DNA of 64,000 nucleotides, taken from positions 25,905-89,904 of the forward strand of contig JAGQDJ010000201.1 of the NCBI GenBank assembly GCA_022885665.1, in the 5' to 3' direction. The notes beneath the pieces are model-generated. The model saw nothing but the letters and a program-made list of their open reading frames with translations, ran no database searches and was not told where the DNA came from. The position numbers and the translations under genes are program-made. The first letter of the stretch is position 1. Every line of letters starts with the position of its first letter. This stretch comes from Triops longicaudatus. Its lineage: Eukaryota; Arthropoda; Branchiopoda; Notostraca; Triopsidae. This document shows positions 36,701-51,269 of this stretch, piece after piece.

Positions 36701-39700
36701 AACAGTGCATGCGGCTTCGTGGAGCTGCCTGACCGAAGACGACCACGTCTAAGAAGAGAAACTTTTTTGGTCTAAATCCATCGACCTTCAACAGCGATCT
36801 TCAACTGTAGCGTTTTTATGGCGCAATAGCGCAACGCTAGTCACTCTTGAGTTCTTTTGCCTCTCGGAACTCGAACTCAGCTTTCGGTCGACATCGAGGA
36901 CTCGGAAGCACAAACGTGGAAGAACGATGTTGATGTGGGCAGGTGTGACGTTTGCCATTAGGAGGTTGGCTTAGGCCATTTTTTTCATGGAATGATCCTT
37001 TTTTATAGATTTAGTGAACGAGCTCTCGTCAACTTCTTTCGTCGTGACGAGCCCTAGCACGCTAACAGTGCCACGACATGGAAATCGCTCATTTTTCATT
37101 ATTGAGTGTTGAGACTGATTTTTTTTTTCTCTAACGAAAGCGAAGAATTATCGATTTTTAAATGTAAAATCTCAGCTTTTCAGTCTTGGCCATGAACACC
37201 ACTTCAACAGTGCTTTGAGTGTTTTGGGGGGTTCAATGTCATGGTTTCCGTGTAAAGGGATTTTAAGCTCGTAAAGACAAGTTAAGGGGTCAGCTCACAT
37301 TGATTTCATTATGGATGGGCAAAACCTGAGTTTGTTGGTCGCCCTTTTCCAGGTTTTATAGCCAGTGTCACGTACTGTAGATCCAGCGAACGAGTTCACT
37401 AAGCTTCTTATTGGCAATCAAAGAACTCGGGCCATTAACATGGTATCTTTTTGTGCTGCATTTGGAAATAACCGTAACAGCAACCTGACAGCGTTAAAAA
37501 GTAGTAAACCATTTAATAAGGCTTCTCTTCTCAAGGTTCGTTGTGCTATTGCACTAGAATTTGAGCGATGGATTATGTGTAGCAAAGACTTTTCTTATTA
37601 GTAGTGACAAGCAAAATAATATGAAAAAATAATCCCCATGCCAGGACTTCCGTTGCGTGTCGGGGGTTCATCGTAATAGCGAATGTAGGGAAGCACCACG
37701 ATGGTCTTGTTTTGTTGCTAATATCTTAAGCTGATACAGCCCCCCGCTGGAGATGTTTTGTCACGACAAAAAAATCAGAAGAAGCTGTGGTTGTCGAGTC
37801 ATAACCCGGAAAATGAGTCGTAAAAATGGGTCCGAGTTTTTATGTGCTCCTAACATGCCGCAGTCGGCTTGTTTTTCGTTTACAGTCTTCACGTGGTGGT
37901 AATTAAGCGCATGTGGATACCCCTCAAATATTAAGAAATAAGTTATAGCACACCCATTCCTGTTTTTTAACTCCCTTGTTTGAAGCATAGCGTCTAAGGA
38001 AGCTTTCGGAAGCAGCACATCTGGCACGCGACGCTCACGACGTCGGTGTCAGGAGAGATCTTGTTTCCTTTTTCGTGGCTAAGGGAAGAGCACCACACCA
38101 GGAAATGCCCGCACAAAAGTAACCCCACACCACCCCCGTTTGGTATAGCCATAGATCCCGGCATATTTCTTAAGTTTAATATACGACTACGCGATAGTGT
38201 GCGCGCCCTGGATAGAGAGAGAGATTGTATGGTGCGAGTTTTCCAGATGCCTGGAACTTGTGCGAGCTTGCCCTCTTGCCCTCTTCCTCCGCAGCTCGTC
38301 TCCATCCGGATAGTTTTTGTATGGAGCTACCGTGCACTTCCTATACACCAATTTCCCCCTCGCACTCGGCTTGCTTGCTATTATGCAGCTCGCGGAACAG
38401 TTTTTCCCCATTCGTGAGATCTCAGCCCAAAAGCGAGAGAAAGAGAGAGAGAGAGAGAGAAAGAAGAAGCAAGAGAAAGAGGGATCAAGGGGGCTTGCCC
38501 ATTCATGAAGATATTTTGGTGACGGCGCCGGACGCCGCACGTGGTCCCCAGACGCCTGGCTGCTTTCTTAGATAGATCTCCGCGACGTCAACGTCCCAGA
38601 GATTTCTCACTCCATCCGCAAATCTTAAAGTGCTTGACGGGAGAGATCATTTTATACATCCAAGCATATTTAATTGCTTATCTCCTGATATTTTTCGTAA
38701 TTCACGATTTTTTGAAAGATATATTTTAAGATATTTTGGTTTGTAATCTGTTCGGAAGTACTGTATGAGTGGCCATGTGGTTGGGTAGTTAAGGGGTTAG
38801 TAAAGGGGGACAAAGTCGGCGTTTTTTGAGGGAAGCTTTTGTTTTATGGGACTGGAAAAAGGGGTAAAAACGCAAGAAATAAGCTCGGTAGTTGTGAGGA
38901 GGAGGGCTGTAAGCAATTCATTCTGTCGCCATAGCTTCTAATTGCGAGACAAAAGGCTGCTTTACCAGCTGCTCGAGCCCAAACTGGTACTGCGCTTGTA
39001 TTAGCGATTGAGTATAGCCACAAACAAACGTGTGTTATATCGTATGTGACGGAAATGGGGCTTTAACTTTTTTGTCGCTCGCGCGTGAAATAACTACAGT
39101 AGTCAGCTCTGCTTTTTTCGTCCCTGAGCTATCCGCACGTTGTAAGCTTTTGTATTGTAAGTGCAATGCAGTATTTACTAAGACCGTTTTTGTAATCCTT
39201 TGACTTGGGACCATTTGAGCCATTCCACGTCGCGTGCGAGTCCCGCGTATCATTCGTTGAATGAGCTAAGAAACGTTACTTAGAGCTGAGCATAGGTTTG
39301 GGGGTCTATGTTTTTATCCCATTTTTTCCCCTGTGGAACGATCGAGCTATTTGTTTTTTGTCTTTTGTTTTTCAGTTATTATTTAATCTGATTGTTCCGT
39401 ATATCAAATTTCTTGCGTGTAAGCTCTGAGGGTTGATTTCACTACCGTTGTGCACCCATTATTTGCGATATTTTTCCACTATGTGTTTAAAGTTGAGAAC
39501 GTTGAATAGTTTAATTGGGAGAATTTGCTAGTGTGAAGGAAACTTGTAAAGGGCCGTTCACATGAGAAGCAGCCAAGCATAGGAAATTACCGTTAGTTCG
39601 AGCTATGGCCGGAGCGTTTTCGTTCTCTGTAAATGCGTCTTCTGTTATTGTTGGCTTGGCAGTGAAAGAAGTTCGCCGTTCCGATATGATAGTCGTAAAT

Positions 39701-42700
39701 GGATGCATCTTTGCTCCCCTTTAGAAACTGGTTTTTGCACATTTTCCGTCTGACCGTCTCTCTTTAGTTAGTCGCGTTTCGGGCTCGTGCGATTCGCCGT
39801 CTTGCTGAGGCGTTTCCTTCGGTTTAATCACCCGCTCAGTCGGCCAGCTCTACCCAATCCTTCCCCCCCCCCCTTATTGTTTTTTTTTTATTATTATTAT
39901 TGAGCGAATCATTTTGACACGGACAAATTCGACTCGGCAGCTCCGGTTTGAACGTTTCGCGTTCACGCTCTAATGCCACCCAACTTGCGGGATTTGGAGC
40001 CCAGTACACACTGGGGACTTGCGTGAAGCGCACAAGGATGGTCAATGCACCTCCTCTCATCTTGCGAATTTGCAGCACGGTGAAATGGAAACGAAAGGCC
40101 TGCTGTGTACCTTGCCTTGTATCCTATTCGCCACGAATTTGGTATTTATATTTCCTCTTCCTGATGGGGCAGCTCGGAGGAGAACGAGACGGCAGGTGTT
40201 GGGGGCACACGCGGGGAAAATGGCTTTAAAATTTTATCGGGCTTACTGTTTCGTTTGTCTTTCTCTCTGTTCGTGCTCCCCGTTTTCTATCGCGAGCATC
40301 TGCAGGCCCTTGTTGATGTCTCTAATCATGGCGGGGTAAGCCATGTGCGCTTCAAAAACGGACACTGTCCACCTTGGGTCCTGTTTGATAACCACCACAT
40401 ACGAAATGCGTGGATATACAGCCCTGAGCAAACAAAAACACAACAGGCGGAGCTTTCATTTCAATTAAAGCATGTCTAGCAACATATAAATATACCAGTA
40501 CAAATTATTTAATCTATGTTTGTAACACACCATCGAGCATGTTCTCTTTACTGGCGTTTTATTTGGATAAATATAGCGAAAACAAACGTTGGTTTGTACG
40601 TTTTAAATATTTTGTATTTCTTTGGCGATAATTGTACGGAAATTAGCAATAGGAGTATTTACATTTCAGATTAATAACGATAACAACTTTTGCCCTTTCG
40701 AACCTTACATTTTCTGCTTTCGTAAAAAAAGTAGATTTAGAAAGTTTCACGCCGTTTAGAACGTGACATGCGTGATGGCTGATGAAGCGTGATAAAGGAG
40801 GCAACAAATGAAAAAAAAAGGAGGGTGGTCGCTAGGGAGTTTATAAAAAGTTTATACCGATAACATGTTTCGGGATAACGAAGGTTTGTTAAGTGTTCAA
40901 GGTGGTAACCGGATGGCAGGTGACGGGTTAGGTTAAAAGGGGTGAACCGCCCTCACCATTGAGTCGCTGCTGCAGTATGCGAGATGTTGGAAATGGAGTG
41001 TAAGCGGACAAGGCTTGAGACGACATATGGCTCCATATGCTTCCATATCCTCTACGGTAACGAAGGTTTTGGGAGCTGCACCTTGAAAACTTGTGCGGAC
41101 GGGAGGGGGGAAAGGAGGAAGTGGTGCGCTCTAAAACTTGAGCCTCCTTTGTTTACCATCACCCTCAACCCGCAGAAATCAATTTCGCGCAGAAAACTGG
41201 GCTAAACTTGATGCTAATAAGAGCGTCTTCTTGATGCGCTCACGACTCTTCGATGGTCTGGCTAACATGTTTGAACACAATCTGCAGCATTCCAGAGAAC
41301 TAGGAGAGAATGAACATTTTGTGAGGGAGAAGAAGGAGGTTTGGTGTAGTTATGTACAAGCATTTTGTACAAGGGGGCTAGAGGAGGCTCCGCGGAATTT
41401 GTTCTCTCGTTTGGGTTCGTATGCGTGTTTGCTGGTTGCCAAGTAAGGGACTTTTCAACAATTGAGGGTGTAGAGCGACGACAGATGGGCAAGAAAAGCC
41501 ACAACGATGATAGAGCACGTGCCCTTCACCTTCTCCAGCTTTCCACTTCTAGAGTTCCTCTACTTTGGAAAAAAAAAGTTGACTTACAGGAGGTAGACTG
41601 GATCCATATGCTAAGCCGCTCATCGCTGGGCTAAATTACAGGGCTTGCAACGATTGTAAAATGTACATGAAGCCCTATGTAATCATCTAGGCTGTGTTTT
41701 AACAATGAAAAGCGATCAGGAGTGGGTGAAGAGAAGAAAAAAGAAGAGCTTATAAAGTAGTTCGCGTTTAAAAGTCCTGAGCCTGGGGGTCTGTAAAGTC
41801 TTTTTGTTAATAGAAGGCAGGTGCAAGAGTTGTGGCGACGCCTGACTTGGGCTTATGCATGATGGACGGTGATGACGTCGGCCAGCGTCCATCCTGAGGG
41901 TGTAAAATTCGTATAAGAACAAGTTAATCTTAGCTAGTTGCGTTTCGTGCTGGAAGCCATCGTACAAGGAGGTTGTGGGTGGTTCAAGGCGGTGCTTTCT
42001 TTAATAAATTTAGGAAGAAAAGGTATGCTTGCTTGACAAAATGCCGCCCTTGTCCTTTTGGGAAAGGGTTAGCGCAAAAGTAAACTTGGTTGGGACGCTT
42101 GCTTGGCTGACTGTCGTAATTAAGGTGCAGGAGCAAATTGCGGCGGACGCGTTAGTATAACGAAGGTGAGGAATAGCAGGCTTTCTGCTTCTTGGAGCTT
42201 GACAATCCTTTTTTAAGGAGCATGCTGTGTCGCGTGCTTGCAAGTTGTTAAGGCAACATTTTCTTGTCTTTTCTCTTTTTTCGAGCTTGGAAGCCCAAGT
42301 CCTCTTGGCAAAAGGCTTTTGGCGTTGTTGGATATGAGGAAATCTGAAGGAAACATGACAAACGGAAGAGAAAACGTTGTGAAATAAGTTTGAAAATTTG
42401 CATTTGTGTGGGGCACAGAAACTTGGGTGCCGCTTTACACACCTTGTCTTACTCGTTTTTTCCCTTTTTTATCGTCTTTTGCTTGTAACAAGAGTTCCAG
42501 TGGGATTATAGCCAAGCCTTTCTTATGGCACTGCGGCATTGCTCGCACCCATCCCCTTTAATTAGTCACACACTACCGAACTTCTTCAGCTTGATTGGTT
42601 GCGAGAAGCGACATAGATTCCACGCAATCTAGCTTTGCATATGAAAAAGGGACCATTTTACGGCGTGGTAGAGTCGTGAAGGGGTTTTGTATCAGATGCA

Positions 42701-45700
42701 AACGGCGGGTTCGTTAACCGTATCGACTGGCTTGTGGCACAGGACAAAGAAAGGAATGTCAAACGTAAGTTTTTCGCTTTTTCGGCAGTTTTGATACCGT
42801 TTCTCTGGTTCGGTAAGGTCGCGGAGGGAAGGGAAGGGGGATCTGCGCAAGTGGTAACAGTGTGGAGCATGTCATGAGAGAAAACTCGATTGCCAGCTGA
42901 CGCTTTTGTCTTGTAAGTTTTATATCAGCGTATTGCGTTACACTACCATTTCCCTTGGATGCATTTTCCACAGTGAAGAGGGGGAAAAACTTCGGTAATC
43001 TATTATATCATTGTCAGTAGAAGATCGTTGGACGCGTTTTCGGGGTGCAAAAGATTGTACCGGCGCCTTGCTGATTGCAGACGTTCCTTTACAAAAGAAA
43101 ATAGCCCGTGGCGTATTTTAAACAGCTTCCGTCCTCGGTGAACGCCAAAAGGCCGCTCAGGTTACGGAGCGTGCCCATGTTGCTGTCTGAAATATCGATA
43201 TTAGGGTGCTAACTGTGCACCCTGCATTTTTGGTAAACTCTTTGGCACCCAGCATAACATTGGAGACGTATCCGCTCCCCCCACTCTGTACCTGAAAACG
43301 TAGAGCGCCCGCAGTCGGTTCCTCCCCAAGTAGAAACACAAAGGGAATGCCTCAACATAACAATGCAAATATGGTCCCTTGCTTTTCACATGTGCGGAGG
43401 AGAAACTCGCTCCAGATCCTCAATCGCAATCCAGGAGAATGATGCGGACCGGGTGCAGGGGGAGAGGAAATTTTTGAAAAGCGAGCTTTATGGGGGTTTT
43501 CAAACCGGGAAGAAATTTGAGCCGAGGAAACGTGATGTCACATGTGTGACCAACACGCGCTCTTCCTTGTGGAGATTCAAAGGAAAAGCTCCAAAAGAAT
43601 GGGGAAATTCGCATTTGATCACATAGTAAAATGGCTTACGTAAAGTGTATTACTATTGTGACAGTGTTAATCGATGTGCGTTTTCACCAAAAACAAGAAG
43701 TCATAACCGTATACAGAGTAATTTTGAAAGTAAATGATATATGGGAGGAAATGCAATAATTGAACTAGTGAGAGAGAACATTTGAGGGTGTACAAAAAGT
43801 TGTGGCACACGCTTGCACTTCCTTTATATGGCAGCTTGTCCCAGAAACTTATTGGCCAGGGTACTAATAAACCAAAAAAAAAAAAAAAAATGAGGTGCAA
43901 GGTGATAAACTTGCAGCTGTGGGCATGGATGGGAGTAATTGCGTGCGTATGTTGGCAATGCAAAGTTATCTACCGTCGCGACTCTTAATTCTGTACCCCT
44001 CGGAAAATGTCATAACGCTGCTCTTCCTTCCAACCAGAGCACAAAGCAAAGAGAACATATCCGGTAATCTATATAATAGCGAATGGCTTTGAAACTGGTG
44101 CGAGTTTCATGTTATGCGAGCTTGCACCGCTTGGCAATACTTCCCTCCCCCTATTACGCCCCTCTTTTAAAATTTGGAACTACCTTCGGAACTTCCGAAC
44201 AGTAGTTCGGAAGTATTTACCGTATGGTTATAGCATTACGAGACCGACCCTCCTCAGTAGGGATGCAATCTATTAGTCTCTGGCCTATAACTCTACACTT
44301 TTCTTTCTCTTTCCCCTTTCAACAAATCTGTTTCTCCCCTCCCGACTCTTCTCCCTGCACCACTGTGTTGTGTGCATGCCAAAAGTCCGGATAACAAAAG
44401 TTAACTTCCGTTCGTCCTCCTGAATCTTACTTCCTGACAAGGATTGAGGAGCTCAAATCTTGAACAGGTGCTTTCCCTATAGTTTCACCCATGCTTCTGT
44501 CGAAAGGTGTTCATCAAATAGGACTTTTCAAGCATTTAACTCGTTTTGCGATATTTGCCAATTTTTTGGCGTGGTTTACAAGACAAAAAGTGAATACAAA
44601 TAAAATCCTAGTTGAGCAAATATGCATTGGTGCTTTGATTTTCATTGGGCGCGCTCATTGAAAGTTCAGTAGCTATGATGATGATAATGATGGTAAGGGC
44701 TTTTGGGGACCAGCTTCCGGCCACTGCTGTACAGCTATGGAAGAGAAGCTTCCGGTGACTAAAGCATTTCGCCGGAAATAGCCTTTACCACCACTATAGT
44801 TCGCATGGGCTTTTTGTCGGAAAATTATAAAAATAAAAGCTATTTTTTATTTAATTTTCTGGATTATTTTCCCTTAGAACCGCGATCGAAAGGAGTTTAG
44901 TATTATAAGAAAGAAAATGTAGAAAATTTATGGCTCCTACGGAGCGCTTAGTAATTGCTGCTGACTTAAGTTGAAGACCGTTGAAGATGAATAAAGTGTA
45001 TAATGTTGTTGGGGTTCAGCAAGGGCTTAAGTCACTAAGAAATAATAAAGAATAAGGCGCTAACGTATATGCAGGACATGAAGCAATACATATGGAGAGG
45101 AGGTAATACGTGTAGAATTGTGGTGGTTTTCTAGTGCAGCAGCAGCACCTGCCATCCCATCCCGACCTGCGATTCGTTCCGCAATTCGCACTCGCTTTTG
45201 TTGTGCTGCCTGGCTGCTTCCGAAGCTCATGGTAGGACGAACACGGGGCCATGGCCAGGACCCCTCGCGTACATTTACTTTCTGTAGCCACTTTTTGACG
45301 CCATACTCTTTATTTTTGGAAAGTTCTGTACCCGAAAGCAAGCACAAGTTTTCGCATGTAGAACAATGTTCTAGTTTTGCATGTGTTGCGAGTAGTACAA
45401 CAAATACTAAATATTTTCCTTCATCTAGATTGCTGTTCCAGTCGATCAACACCCAAACCTCGTCCTCCTCCCCCGCCAAGTCCATTGCCGTCCGGATCCA
45501 GTAACCACCGGCCCAATATTACGTTCCAGACTTATGCATGTCCGCCAGCTTACGCAGCATGGTACTGCCTTAATGGAGCTACCTGCTTTACTGTGAAAAT
45601 AGCCGAATCCATCCTCTACAATTGCGAGTGAGTATATTTGGTTTAATTTATCTTCAGATTTTCTAAGCAGCAGCTTCTTTCTGTTTTCTTCCTGCCCTTC

Positions 45701-48068
45701 AGCTTAAGGTGGACTGATTCCTATGTCTTTGCTTGAACAATTTTGAAGTCCTGGGTTACCTGGCTTAATATTTTCTCAAAAACCAATTAACATTAAAAGG
45801 GACTAGCTTTCTGAACCGAAAGCCAAGCGGCTTGCTTGCAAAGGGAGTTTAGTGAAGTGGGACTTCTTACCTTTCAGTTCAGAGGGGGTTGACATGGTTG
45901 CCAAAAGTGTTTCCAGACTTTGCCAAAGTGCGAACGTTCTTATTTGCATAGAAGATGAAAAGAACCTGGTAGTAAAGGGGAGACCGGCGCGTGCCGATAT
46001 GTAGCGCTTAAAGTTTCTCGTGTGAGTGCCAATGGTGTTGCTAATGCACCACGCGAATTTGCTTTGTTTAAAAACGCTATTTCCTACAAAGCTCAGGTGA
46101 CAAGAAAGGGTGCCTTTTTTCTCCTGAGTCAAAATCTTAGATTTTGACACATGAGATATAATTGTCGGCAGCACGCCAGCGTGGCCACGTTTTGTAAGTG
46201 AAACGTTTTTCTCTTTGTGTATACGGTATTAGGGCTTAGCACTTGTGTAGACGCCCTAACATTGTTTTTGTGCGAGAATGCGTGTAAATGAGTTTCTATG
46301 AAGAAGTGGTGACATCGAATGTTCTATGTGAAAGGATTTTAAGGGGCTTCCCGAACCGAACGTATAGCATAAGTTAAACGTTTTTGGGTTGGGTGATGTG
46401 CACTTTTGTTTGAAGGGGCCAGCGAGGACATAGAGGCCGCGATAGTGAAATTATTCTCTATTCGGTAAAATGTAAAAGAATGTATTTGGAAACGGAAAAT
46501 CCCCTCATTGCGATTCAGAGCAGACTTCTGACATTCTTGAGCTCTGGTGAGGAACTTGCGGACGGCTTTGGCATTATAATCTCACCACCACCATTTTCTG
46601 TGAAATGGTGCAACGTTTTGCGTAACTTAACCATCTATTACTCGTTGTGAGTAATCCATGGGTAATCTAACAAAATAAACTGTTCTGTTTTTCGTGAGGA
46701 CGCATATCACCCACTGTGGCAGAAAATCCTTTTCCAAATCCTTGCACTTTAGGTGGGCGACAAGAATTAAAAGTAAAGACAAGGAGCGTAGCATTCCAGC
46801 AAGTTTAGACACTCCGGGGAAAGATGTGTCAAGTAAAGAGGGATCAAAGAACAATAGCAAAAACAAAAATCGTACCAAGAAAGGAGAGAAAGGGACGTTT
46901 TGCCCACATTTTTCACCTTTTCCATTCCTAAAGGCACATTACCGTATATATGTGGCCCCTTGTGAGAAAAGGTGAAAGGAAACCGTCAAGCGACACGATT
47001 TGCCCATATAGTTCCCTTCATACGGTAGAAATCTACCTGCATACCTATGTAGCCGGTATCAGATTGCACCTTGAAGGAGACGGTGAGAGGGCAAGAAAGA
47101 TCGCCGAGACAAGCAAGTAGCTAGGGCAACAGTAGTACTGTGGATTTCTATCGTGCCTTTTGTACAAACTCCGCCGACCATTACCCATAACAATCCGTCC
47201 ATTTGAAAGCTTCTTAATAGGCTCTTCACTCAATCGCGGTCGAAACCTAGGTTCCCAGGGCGGATTGGACATTGTTTGTCGACGCCTTAGTTACTAACGT
47301 GCTCCAACAAGCCTAAACATTCCTACAAAACCAAGAAAAGCCTACTAGCCCAACTTGCTCCAACAAGCTCAATCTTTTGCTTTCTATCGCAACGGCTTTT
47401 ATCTTGACTCTTTCAAACGATTCATTTAGACACTTGAACTAATTCGACTTCGTTTTCTTTTGTGTTACAGGTGCACTGATGGCTACGTTGGTCAACGATG
47501 CGAGTTCAAAGACCTAGAAGGTTCTTATTTACGTAAGTGTATTCATAGCCTTGGTATGATTTAAGGCAATATTAACGTTCTGTATTTCCCCCTATAGCGC
47601 TCCGGGAGAAAATCATGTTGGAAAAAGCGAGCATTGCGGGAGGAGCAACCGTGGCTGTAGTTTTGGTCGTTATCCTTTCCATTATCTTTTACACGTACAT
47701 GCGACAAAGGCGAAAAGACAAACGCTTCAAGTAAGTGTAACGATAAACTGTAGTTTTTTAACAACAACTAACGTCTGTTTTCTATTTTCTTTAGCAATAT
47801 GATCGACACTCGTTTAGAGCGAATAGAAACGCACAGACTGTATCAGCAGAGAACTGCTATGAATCGTACATCAAATTGCCCCGTTTTCACCTTGCAGACT
47901 CCACATATGTCGCCTACGCACGCAGGCCCTTCTCCGTATCACAATGGCCCAGGAAGTATACGAGAGATGGCAATGGCACCAGCGCCCGATTTGCCAATGG
48001 GCAAGGGAAATAAAGCTGAAGAATTGCGTGCGATAGGAGCGACGACCGTCGTGCCACCTTTGGGTTAA
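30792..48068 (+). CDS. spi: Spitz-type EGF receptor ligand precursor
   Basis: TGF-alpha-like membrane precursor of an EGFR ligand, released by Rhomboid cleavage after Star-assisted export. Exons: 30792-30903, 35907-36344, 45429-45627, 47471-47532, 47598-47730 and 47795-48068; all phases agree, 405 residues. The core is clearly Spitz: CSSRSTPKP, RPNITFQTYAC, AWYCLNGATCF, then GQRCE, with six EGF cysteines at 221, 230, 236, 249, 251 and 260. The stalk EKASIAGGA leads into a membrane segment (about 283-304), and ASIAGGA matches the Rhomboid recognition motif. A hydrophobic stretch (165-180) before DCCSSR is the probable signal sequence. The ~160 residues before it, Arg-, Ser- and Thr-rich, are unusual. 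The first exon is the weakest part: an ATG at 35864 could be an alternative start. Introns 1 and 2 are 5.0 and 9.1 kb. Confidence 0.88.
31041..31061. repeat. A8-G13 homopolymer junction
   Basis: Eight A followed directly by thirteen G within spitz intron 1. Simple-sequence DNA, prone to length errors. Confidence 0.8.
33717..33755. repeat. G14 run, ambiguous base and C-rich run
   Basis: Fourteen G, then N at 33731, then CGGCGGGCG and C8 with further C-rich sequence. G and C runs face each other and could form a hairpin or G-quadruplex. The N marks an unresolved consensus. Located in spitz intron 1. Confidence 0.8.
36345..45428 (+). other. 9.1-kb second intron of spitz
   Basis: No coding exon or RNA gene recognised. 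It contains a GA-rich microsatellite (38435-38485), a 17-base A run (43874-43890) and a perfect hairpin (44191-44214). It separates the N-terminal exon from the EGF-domain exon and may carry enhancers or alternative first exons. Confidence 0.5.
44191..44214. repeat. Perfect 10-bp hairpin
   Basis: ACTTCCGAAC and GTTCGGAAGT form an uninterrupted stem around an AGTA loop. No gene or terminator context; within spitz intron 2. Confidence 0.6.
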
Positions 48069-49315
48069 TCTGGAAGCCTACGACTGCTTTTATCATGCCA
48101 ATTGCGGCGCCGTTTTTTCGACGCGATTGCACACACACACAAGGGACGCATATGCCTACATATGAAAAGCGTGCCAGAGTTCGATTATTCTCCCGGAAGA
48201 AAACTTTGAAAAAACTATGCCGACTTTAGGATTCCGCCCTTGCGGTATCCTGGATGAAAAAAACTCTTTCGAGATGAAAAAAAAGTTGCAAATAGCGGGA
48301 AAGAGAGAGGTGTCACATTCCGACCATAAGTGCAACGTGGTTGAAAACTCCGAGTCCTTTATATATTTCCTATTATTATTGTTTTTGAGAACCTCCGATT
48401 TTTTCCCAGCTCCTCATTTTTCCTCCTCACAGGATGCATGTATTTACGTTATACGCATCCGTTACTGCCTCCCTCCTTTTTATGTCCTTGTTAAATTAAA
48501 CTTGCTGCAAAATGTTATATTCTTCTTCGTGACAATCAGGTTCATCATTTGTACATATCAGTTGGAAAAAATAATGCTTGGGAGGCTATTGTATGTTTAG
48601 TTAGGTGCAAATTGTGGAAATATCCTATTATGGAGGATCCCTCCGTGAAAGCGTATAAGACCTTATTGACTTAAAAAACGAGGCGTCGTGGACGCGTAAC
48701 ATTGTGACTTACTCGCTTGGGTTTTGTTGATTGTACCATTATTACAGACAAAACCCACAAATTCTTGAGATATAAAACTGCGTGTCACTTGATTCCTGTT
48801 TCTATTAGGGATTCTGTGTAAATAGTCGGGCGCTGAAGTAGACCGTTAAATTGATACAAAAAACTTGTTTTTACTCATTTAGTTACTACGAAATAATAGC
48901 TAACAATAATTTCATAAACTCTGGGGACCAGTAACTGGTTTATGAGCAACTGACATGAGCAATTTTACGATTGCGGGTAGCTCAAGTTGAACCCGGAACT
49001 TGTAAAGGAACCCTGGCCATAAGCGGGCTTGTTTGTCCATTTTTAACTCCGAGGCTTGGTTAGCCATATTCCCCGGCTAAGCTAGCTCATGGTTTAACCC
49101 CTTCTCCTGTTGTTTCATGTGAATCCGGCACTAGTGTGCCATCTACAGCACCGGAGCTTGGTTCGAGTCAGTCCTGAGCCCAACCGCCATCTTGCTAGAG
49201 AAGTTTGTCAGACGTCCTTGCTTGTCGCTGAAGTTTACCGTGTGGCCTGCCTTCTCAGTCTGCCAGCTTGGAGGTTTTTCGCTTCATCTTTCATTCGAGC
49301 ACAGATTAAGACAAA
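48069..49315. other. spitz 3' UTR and effete promoter region
   Basis: 1.25 kb. A (CA) run lies near 48129. The stretch after the spitz stop is AT-rich with an ATTAAA-like signal near 48.5 kb. The part just before effete has no TATA box in an obvious position. Nothing coding. Confidence 0.45.
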
Positions 49316-50439
<1,124 letters not shown>

Positions 50440-51269
50440 TGTACTGCACCGTTAGATCCCCTCCTCCTTTTACGCATAACCCGTATTCGATTTGTACCCG
50501 AAAATTTAAAGTAACGTTGATCATCAGAAGACACAAACCGTCAACAAACAAACAAAAACCCAGCCACCCAAAACTTATTCGAGAGGGAGAGGGGAATGGG
50601 GAGTATTCGTTTATTCTTGCATTTTCGGATAAAAACAGAACAATAACAAGAAGCCACTGTGTCAGAAGTTGAGGCTGTAGATTTTTGGAGATTTTTTTAT
50701 GTCTCAAAGTCCGTTTCCCACCAAATGAGAAAACTAAAAGGTCAGGAAGTGTTGTGGGGTTATGATGGACCATTTGGTACTGTTGGTGAGTGCAGGTTCA
50801 TGGCTTACTTTATTTATTTTTTAAATCTGCCTAAGGCACCGTGCCGTGAAAAATTAACACCAAAGGGAAGATGTCGCGTTTCTTTCCTATACACTCTTCG
50901 AATTCTTCCTCTTGTCAGTAATCGCTACCATTTTACCCCCTCCCTCCCCTTTCTGATTTTGCGTACTTCACGTCCAGTTCGTTGGACCGAGGCGGAATTA
51001 TTCGGCGTTGTCATGCCCTGGGCTTTATGTTACATTTTTTGTAATTTCTTTGATCCCATAAAATACAACAGCGTAGGTTAAAGAAAAAAAAAGACGCATT
51101 AATGTCTCAGATTGAGAAAACCGTGTATTTGACGTGTCACACAAGTTTATATATTAAAACACAGCTATCTTTGGTGTCATTGTGGAATGCGCAGGTTGTA
51201 ACGACCAAACGTGTTCAACATCATTTTATTTTATTTTTTAGCTGAGAAGGGAGATTTTGTTTCCTATGT
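50440..51269. other. Convergent 3' region between effete and unc119
   Basis: 830 bp. It probably holds a long effete 3' UTR (ATTAAA at 51153-51158) and the unc119 3' end (minus-strand AATAAA at 51230-51225 and 51235-51230). A 140-codon plus-strand frame at 50659-51081 is unlike any known protein and is best read as UTR. Confidence 0.5.

Noticed and set aside
50659..51081. 140-codon plus-strand frame after effete
   Set aside because: Unlike any known protein and within the expected effete 3' UTR.
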